From NCBI GenBank assembly GCA_046735115.1, contig JBKPSR010000093.1:1-17999 (forward strand): 17,999 nt of DNA, in the 5' to 3' direction. The notes beneath the pieces are model-generated. The model did not search any database. It saw only the letters and a list, made by a program, of their open reading frames with translations, and was not told where the DNA came from. Numbering within the stretch: position 1 is the first letter of the stretch; every line of letters starts with the position of its first letter. Source of the stretch: JACVRW01 sp046735115. Lineage in GTDB: Bacteria; Actinomycetota; Thermoleophilia; Solirubrobacterales; Thermoleophilaceae. Below, one piece after another: positions 13,528 through 17,999 of this stretch. Position numbers and translations under genes: made by a program.

Positions 13528-15066
13528 ATGCGCAAACTGCTTCTCTCAATCGCCGTCCTGTCGGTGGCCGCCCTTCCCGTGGCGGGCTGCGGGGACAACG
13601 AGGAGGCGGCCTCCAGCGCGGCGGAGCTCGTCCCGGCCGGCGCCGTGATGTACGGCGAGGCGACGTTCAAGCCCGAGGGCGATCAGAAGCGGGCGGTCGA
13701 CTCGATCCTCTCCAAGTTCCCCGGGGGCGATCGGGCGGGCGACAGGCTGAAGGAGCTGGTCGAGAAGCGCCTCCGGGAGTCGAAGGCGGGCATCACCTTC
13801 AGGGATGACATCGAGCCCTGGCTCGGGGACGAGGCTGCCTTCTTCGCGACCGGGATGAGCACGACCGGCAACTTCAGGGCAGCTGCGCTCCTCGTGGCGA
13901 CGGACGACGAGGGCAAGGCGAAGGACGCGGTCGAGAAGAGTGCCGAGGGCAAGATCACACGGCACGACTACAACGGCGTCGAGTACATGACGGACGAGTC
14001 GCAGGACCACAACCAGGCGGCGGCGGTATTCGACGGCTACGTCGCGCTCGGGACCGAGGCGGGCGTGAAGGCGGCGATCGACGCGAGCAAGGGCGACTCG
14101 CAGCTGTCCGGTGACGACTCCTTCAAGAACGCGCTCGACGACGCGGCCGACGACCGGCTCGGCTTCTTCTACGTGAACACGCCGCAGCTCGCGAAGACGC
14201 TGCAGCAGTCGGGCGCGCCGCTGCCGGACTCGTTCAAGCGGTTCCTCCGCGATCCCTTCGTGGCCACGGTCGACGCCGACGACGACGGGGTCGTGTTCGA
14301 GGGCACCATCCCCGAGGACCTCGGCAGGGCGTTCGCATTCTTCGGACATGGCAGCGAGCTGCTCGCCGACATGCCGGCCGACTCGTGGCTTGCGCTTGGC
14401 CAGACCGACTTCGGGAAGCTCCTCGACGTCTATGTCGATGCCTTCGCCGGGGTGGCCGGCGGGCGCGCGACGGTCGAGCAGCAGTTCCGGGCGGCGACCG
14501 GCCTCGACCTCCAGGAGGACGTGATCGACTGGATGGGCGACTTCGGCGTGTTCGTGCGCGGCACCAGCGTGTCCGCGCTCGAGGGAGGGCTCGTCGTCGA
14601 GACGTCGGACGAGGCGGCCTCCACGCGTTTCATCAACGCACTCGAGCGCCTGGCGAAGGATCAGGGCGGTCCCGATCTGAGGATCGGTCCGCTCAGCGCC
14701 CCCGGTGGCGGGAAGGGCTTCACCGCGCGTGGTGCGGGCGTGCCCAAGCCGATCCACGTCTTCCAGCGGAACGGGCGCGTCGTGTTCGCGTACGGGAACG
14801 CCGCGGCCAACGACGCCATCGACGCCGGCGACAAGCTCGGCGACTCACCGGACTTCACCGCCACGCGCGACTCGCTCGGCGACTACGACGTCTCGTTCTA
14901 CATGCTGACGCAGCCGATCTTCGACCTCGTCGACTCGACCGAGGCCGCCGCCGATCCCGACTGGCAGCAGGCGAAGCCGTACCTCGAGCCGCTGAGCGCG
15001 CTGGTGGGCGGCACCTCGGGTGACGGCGACAACCTGAAGTCAGCGGTCAAGCTTGTCGTGAAGTAG
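13528..15066 (+). CDS. DUF3352-type lipoprotein
   Basis: The 512-residue protein begins with a lipoprotein signal: MRKLLL, a hydrophobic stretch and the lipobox VAGC with Cys21 as the lipidation site. The mature part is rich in Asp, Glu and Ala and shows the DUF3352 pattern: LVPAGAVMYGEATF near the start, IEPWLGDEAAFF (about residues 91-102), and paired stretches where FKNALDDAADDRLGFFYVN and later FTATRDSLGDYDVSFYML occupy equivalent places. That suggests two repeated halves. No catalytic motif is visible and the function is unknown. I chose the ATG at 13528 because of the GGGGG just before it and the signal peptide; the longer upstream frame only mirrors the cyclodeaminase gene. It ends 12 bp from the convergent sigma factor gene. 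Confidence 0.9.
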   Translation: MRKLLLSIAVLSVAALPVAGCGDNEEAASSAAELVPAGAVMYGEATFKPEGDQKRAVDSILSKFPGGDRAGDRLKELVEKRLRESKAGITFRDDIEPWLGDEAAFFATGMSTTGNFRAAALLVATDDEGKAKDAVEKSAEGKITRHDYNGVEYMTDESQDHNQAAAVFDGYVALGTEAGVKAAIDASKGDSQLSGDDSFKNALDDAADDRLGFFYVNTPQLAKTLQQSGAPLPDSFKRFLRDPFVATVDADDDGVVFEGTIPEDLGRAFAFFGHGSELLADMPADSWLALGQTDFGKLLDVYVDAFAGVAGGRATVEQQFRAATGLDLQEDVIDWMGDFGVFVRGTSVSALEGGLVVETSDEAASTRFINALERLAKDQGGPDLRIGPLSAPGGGKGFTARGAGVPKPIHVFQRNGRVVFAYGNAAANDAIDAGDKLGDSPDFTATRDSLGDYDVSFYMLTQPIFDLVDSTEAAADPDWQQAKPYLEPLSALVGGTSGDGDNLKSAVKLVVK

Positions 15067-15078
15067 CGTGCAGCCTGC

Positions 15079-16200
15079 TCACAGGCCTTGCGTCAGCGCG
15101 ATCACGAGCAGCGCCAGTGCAACCAGTCCCGCGATGACGATCACGATGATGTTCGCCACGAGCGCCCCCGGCAGCCAGCGCGGCGGCTCGGCTGGCGGGC
15201 GGGTCCCGGGCGCGTCGCCGCCCTCGGTGTGCCAACCAACGGCGGCGGCCAGCGAGTTGGTGATGAACTGGTTCAGGCTCACGTCCTCGCGCTCGGCCGC
15301 CTCTGCGAGCTCTGCGTGGAGCGATTGGGGCATGCGGAGCATCAGCCGGCCGCTATGGCCGCCACGGGTCTTGACCACTGCGGCGTCCGTCTCGGCCGGG
15401 TCGTCTGGGGCGGGCTCGGCGCGTGGCGTCGGTTGCGCCTCATCGAAGGCGCGCCCCTCGAGCTCGGTGCGCAGCTTTGCGAGAGCTGCGTCGGCGCGGC
15501 GCGCGAGCGCGCCCTGTGACATGCCGAGCTCGGATGCGACGTCGCGGCGGCTGCGTTCCTCCACGAAGCGCAGGTAGAGGATCTTGCGGTCGGTGTCGTC
15601 GAGCGTGCGGAACGCGCCGGAGAGCGCGACGCGCGCCTCGCTCGCGTCGAGGTCCCGCTCTCCCGATTCGTCCGCGGCGTCGTCGGCAACCCGCGCGATC
15701 TTGGTGTCGAGCTGCGCCAATTCGTCAGGCATGACGCCGATCTCGGCGGCAAGCTCCTCGACGGTCGGTGGTCTGCCCAGCCGGGCCGCAAGCGCTGCGC
15801 GGGCGTTGGGTAGGCGTACGCTCGCCTCGTGCAGGCGCCGCGGAAGGCGAACGGTCGCCGCCCGGTCTCGCAGGTGACGCTTCATCTCGCCCGCGACGGT
15901 CGGAACGGCGAAGGCGACGAACTCGTCGCCGCGCTTCGGGTCGTAGCGCTCAATTGCGTTCAGGAGCCCGATCGAGCCCGCCTGCACGAGGTCGTCGTGC
16001 TCGGCGCCGCGGCGCTCATGCCGATGCGCAAGGGCCTCCACGAGCGGCATGTAGAGCTCCACGAGCCGGCTGCGCGCGCGCTCGTCGCCACCGTCTCGGT
16101 ACGCGCGCAAAAGGCGGCCGGTCGCCGTATCTCGGTCGCTGCGAACTTGTTGCGCCAGGGTAGCCCCTCCGGGCCGGAATGCAGAGGGTTGGGAACTCAC
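15079..16200 (-). CDS. SigB/SigF-like sigma factor fused to a ribbon-helix-helix domain and a C-terminal transmembrane helix
   Basis: The 373-residue protein starts as a group 3 sigma-70 factor. Region 2 is at about 40-112 (DLVQAGSIGLLNAIERYDPKRG). Region 3 is at about 118-165 (LPRRLHEA, GRPPTVEELAAEIG). Region 4 is at about 198-247 (LDDTDRKILYLRFVEERSRRDVA, with its helix-turn-helix). After an acidic, proline-rich linker, residues 284-322 read GRLMLRMPQSLHAELAEAA followed by SLNQFITNSLAAAV, a HicB/Arc-like ribbon-helix-helix DNA-binding fold. A second linker leads to one hydrophobic helix (about 346-370) that ends the protein, so it is probably tail-anchored in the membrane with both DNA-binding parts inside. 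The start is GTG at 16198-16200 with a weak ribosome-binding site, so the exact N-terminus is uncertain. No anti-sigma gene adjoins it. Confidence 0.9.
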   Translation of the reverse strand: MSSQPSAFRPGGATLAQQVRSDRDTATGRLLRAYRDGGDERARSRLVELYMPLVEALAHRHERRGAEHDDLVQAGSIGLLNAIERYDPKRGDEFVAFAVPTVAGEMKRHLRDRAATVRLPRRLHEASVRLPNARAALAARLGRPPTVEELAAEIGVMPDELAQLDTKIARVADDAADESGERDLDASEARVALSGAFRTLDDTDRKILYLRFVEERSRRDVASELGMSQGALARRADAALAKLRTELEGRAFDEAQPTPRAEPAPDDPAETDAAVVKTRGGHSGRLMLRMPQSLHAELAEAAEREDVSLNQFITNSLAAAVGWHTEGGDAPGTRPPAEPPRWLPGALVANIIVIVIAGLVALALLVIALTQGL

Positions 16201-16226
16201 CTTAGCCCGATTCCGTGCAGCTAAGG
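16200..16226. promoter_or_regulatory. Dyad between the divergent sigma factor and phosphoesterase genes
   Basis: CCTTAGC (16200-16206) and GCTAAGG (16220-16226) are exact 7-bp inverted repeats with 13 bp between. They lie in the 38-bp gap between the two starts. The right arm doubles as part of the phosphoesterase ribosome-binding site (AAGGGAG), and the left arm places CTAAG before the sigma start. It could be an operator or merely two similar translation signals. Confidence 0.4.
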
Positions 16227-16238
16227 GAGACTGGGCGC

Positions 16239-17132
16239 GTGGTGTCAGCGGTGATCTCGGACCTACATCTCGGTACCCGGACCGGCGCGGACCTGCTGAG
16301 GCGCGCGGAGAACCGCGCGCGCCTGCTCGAGGCGCTGGCTGAGGCGGATCAGGTCGTGCTGCTCGGGGATTCTGTCGAGCTGCGTGACGACCCGCTCGCC
16401 GAGTCGCTCGAGCGCGCTGTCCCGTTCTTCGAGGCTCTGGGCAAGGTCGCGCAGGGGCGCCGCGTCACGATCGTCCCTGGGAACCACGACCACCGGCTCA
16501 TTGCCGGACGGTTGAGGCGCGGCAGCCCGCTCGGACTGGAGCAGCGCTACGAGATCGAGTCGGGCGATCCGCTCGCGCCGGTGGTGCGGTGCATGGGCGG
16601 GACGCGCGTCACGCTGGCCTATCCCGGCGTGTGGCTGCGCGACGACGTCTATGCGACGCACGGTCACTATCTCGACTGCCACAGCGATGCCCGCACCTTC
16701 GAGTGTCGCGCTCGCGCCGTGTCAGAACGGGTCCTGAGAGCCCCGAGCGGCGGCTACCGGGAGCCGGCCGACTACGAGGCCGTGCTGGGCCCCATATACC
16801 GGCTGATCCACTTGAGCGTCCAAATGCACGGCATCCGCACCGCGGCGCACGCGGCGAAGGCGCTCGTCGGGCGGTGGGAGCGGCCGCGGGCCGATCGCAG
16901 TGTCCGAGTCCGGCCCGGAGTCACCGCCATGAGCCAGGTGGTGCGAAATCTGGAGATCGACGCACGACACGTGCTGTTCGGGCACCTTCACCGGCCCGGT
17001 CGCTGGGATACCGAGGCCGGCATCGAGCTCGTGAATACCGGCTGCTGGGTGACGGATTCGACCGCCGTGTCGCCCGGAAGCCTCGCGATTGTTCGAGATC
17101 AGGGCCCTCCGGCGCTGAAAACCGTGCTCTAA
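16239..17132 (+). CDS. Calcineurin-like metallophosphoesterase
   Basis: The 297-residue protein has all metal-binding motifs of the family: SDLHLG (Asp8, His10), GDSVE (43-47), GNHDH (81-85), THGHYLD (140-146) and FGHLH (247-251). It therefore probably hydrolyses a phosphomonoester or diester with two metal ions. The pattern resembles LpxH-like and UDP-sugar-type members, but this kind of bacterium is not expected to make lipid A, so the substrate is open. I prefer the GTG at 16239, which has AAGGGAG nine bases upstream; an in-frame GTG at 16215 would add eight residues but has no ribosome-binding site. It diverges from the sigma factor gene and shares its promoter gap. Confidence 0.88.
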   Translation: MVSAVISDLHLGTRTGADLLRRAENRARLLEALAEADQVVLLGDSVELRDDPLAESLERAVPFFEALGKVAQGRRVTIVPGNHDHRLIAGRLRRGSPLGLEQRYEIESGDPLAPVVRCMGGTRVTLAYPGVWLRDDVYATHGHYLDCHSDARTFECRARAVSERVLRAPSGGYREPADYEAVLGPIYRLIHLSVQMHGIRTAAHAAKALVGRWERPRADRSVRVRPGVTAMSQVVRNLEIDARHVLFGHLHRPGRWDTEAGIELVNTGCWVTDSTAVSPGSLAIVRDQGPPALKTVL

Positions 17133-17137
17133 CGCCC

Positions 17138-17177
17138 TGGTATCGCGTTGGTATCACCCCCGCAGGGCGCGATATCA
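17138..17177. promoter_or_regulatory. Heptamer repeats before the peptidoglycan-binding gene
   Basis: TGGTATC occurs at 17138-17144 and again at 17149-17155, exactly 11 bp (one helical turn) apart. GATATCA at 17171-17177 is a one-mismatch inverted copy. TATCGCG (17141-17147) and CGCGATA (17168-17174) also form a 7-bp inverted repeat. The array fits an operator in the 82-bp gap before the next gene. A terminator for the phosphoesterase gene is less likely, as no T-tract follows. Confidence 0.35.
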
Positions 17178-17214
17178 ACCCTTACGGGGCTGGACGAGGG
17201 TACCTGCCCTGTGA

Positions 17215-17999
17215 ATGGCTTGTGAACGGACTCGCCGAGTGCAGCTCCTCGTGGCCGCGGTTTTGGCCGTGACGCTCGCACTCGCGCTACCCGCAGCCGG
17301 CCACGCCGCAGACAGCGAGAAGCTGGCCTCGGCCGGGGTCCTCGCGCGCGGTTCAGGCTACGACAGCGCAACCGAATCCGATGTCGTTCGTGTATTGCAG
17401 CGCCGCCTTCGGCGGCTGGGCAGCTCGCCCGGCCCGATCGACGGCCTCTATGGCCCGCTGACCGAGGGAGCGGTGATGCGCTTCCAGCAGCGGCACGGCC
17501 TCGCGGTCGACGGGATCGTCGGCCGCCAGACCAAGCGGACGCTGTATACCCCCACCGCGCACCCCTCCGCGGCGCCCGCCCACCCTGAAACGCACTCGGG
17601 CAGGCTCGAGCGCAAGTCGCCGGCTCCTCAGATTGGGGCCGAGAGCGCAGACGAGCTACAGCACGCCCGACCCGCGCCGACCGGTGTGGCGAGCCGCGCC
17701 GACCCGGCACGCGCGCCGGGCGTTCCACCTGGGGTCGTTGCGCTTGTCGCCGCGCTCTGCATCCTCCTTCTTGCAGTGCTGCTCTGGTCGCGCAAGGACC
17801 AGCTCGCCGCACGCGTGAACGTCGGACTCGCGTGCGCGGGCCTCCTGGGAGTCTTCGGCATCGGAGCAGCGGCCGGCGCCATCTTCGCGACCCAGGCGAC
17901 GCCGGACGGCGCCGAGGGCGCGAGTGCGCAGAGCGGGGTGCTCTTTGCCCCCGCGGAGACCGCGGCGCGGACACATCGCTTCCCAGCACAGCAGAAGAC
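17215..17999 (+). CDS. Exported protein with a peptidoglycan-binding domain (partial, runs off the window)
   Basis: The frame opens at ATG 17215 and has no stop before the window ends, giving 261 residues. A basic start (ERTRR) and a hydrophobic stretch form a Sec signal peptide, with cleavage near GHAA (about 29-32). Residues 54-110 form a PG_binding_1 domain: VVRVLQRRLRRLG, IDGLYGPLTEGAVMRFQQRHGL, VDGIVGRQTKRTL. A Pro/Ala-rich linker follows, then a transmembrane helix (about 173-191) with WSRKDQ after it, and a second hydrophobic stretch (about 202-226). The protein is likely held in the membrane with its wall-binding domain outside. A catalytic domain may lie beyond the window. A GTG at 17239 is an alternative start but would remove the basic N-region. 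Confidence 0.85.
   Translation, partial: MACERTRRVQLLVAAVLAVTLALALPAAGHAADSEKLASAGVLARGSGYDSATESDVVRVLQRRLRRLGSSPGPIDGLYGPLTEGAVMRFQQRHGLAVDGIVGRQTKRTLYTPTAHPSAAPAHPETHSGRLERKSPAPQIGAESADELQHARPAPTGVASRADPARAPGVPPGVVALVAALCILLLAVLLWSRKDQLAARVNVGLACAGLLGVFGIGAAAGAIFATQATPDGAEGASAQSGVLFAPAETAARTHRFPAQQK

Noticed and set aside
12536..13549. Upstream part of the minus-strand frame that ends in the 81-residue gene
   Set aside because: It is antisense to the cyclodeaminase gene. Only the last 81 codons lie in otherwise unassigned sequence and look coding.
13546..14757. Long minus-strand open frame opposite the DUF3352 gene
   Set aside because: It is the antisense of a gene with a clear lipoprotein signal and ribosome-binding site, and its own translation shows no domain.
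16215..16238. Earlier GTG start for the phosphoesterase
   Set aside because: The eight extra codons contain the ribosome-binding site AAGGGAG that suits the GTG at 16239, and the family motif SDLHLG follows directly after that start.

Overview
The window is GC-rich, almost fully coding bacterial DNA. Codon third positions are nearly always G or C, GTG and TTG starts are common, and several promoters look leaderless. Together with the gene content (ferredoxin-type sulfite reductase, plant-type APS reductase, DUF3352 lipoprotein, RTX-repeat secreted protein, SigB/F-like sigma factor), this suggests an actinobacterium, most likely a Thermoleophilia/Solirubrobacterales-type organism. That placement is inferred from style and gene content, not from a search.

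Region 1 (1-8837) holds the 3' end of an unidentified plus-strand gene, then eight tightly packed minus-strand genes. Read in transcription order from 8782 these are sulfite reductase, cysH, cysD, cysN, a methyltransferase, a TauE/SafE exporter, DAHP synthase and a cytochrome P450. The first four turn sulfate into sulfide: CysDN makes APS, CysH reduces APS to sulfite and Sir reduces sulfite to sulfide. TauE/SafE may export excess sulfite or a sulfonate. Gaps are 0-5 bp or overlaps, so this is probably one operon of about 7.4 kb. Its promoter region (8783-8837) has a leaderless -10 and an inverted repeat centred near -40. Two kinds of palindromic repeat have entered the operon: a 42-bp tandem pair read in frame inside cysH, and inverted copies of a GGGACTGTCCC-type palindrome at both ends of the P450 gene.

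Region 2 (8838-11105) holds a DrrA/DrrB-like ABC exporter pair on the minus strand, divergent from a cupin-domain gene on the plus strand.

Region 3 (11185-15066) holds a secreted RTX-repeat protein, a small 81-residue minus-strand gene, an ornithine cyclodeaminase-family enzyme that shares a 21-bp divergent gap with the small gene, and a DUF3352 lipoprotein.

Region 4 (15067-17999) holds the most unusual gene: a SigB/F-like sigma factor whose C-terminus continues into a ribbon-helix-helix domain and then a single transmembrane helix. It diverges from a calcineurin-like phosphoesterase across 38 bp containing a dyad. The window ends inside a secreted or membrane protein with a peptidoglycan-binding domain. 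No tRNA, rRNA, CRISPR array or transposase was seen, and no intergenic gap exceeds 100 bp.
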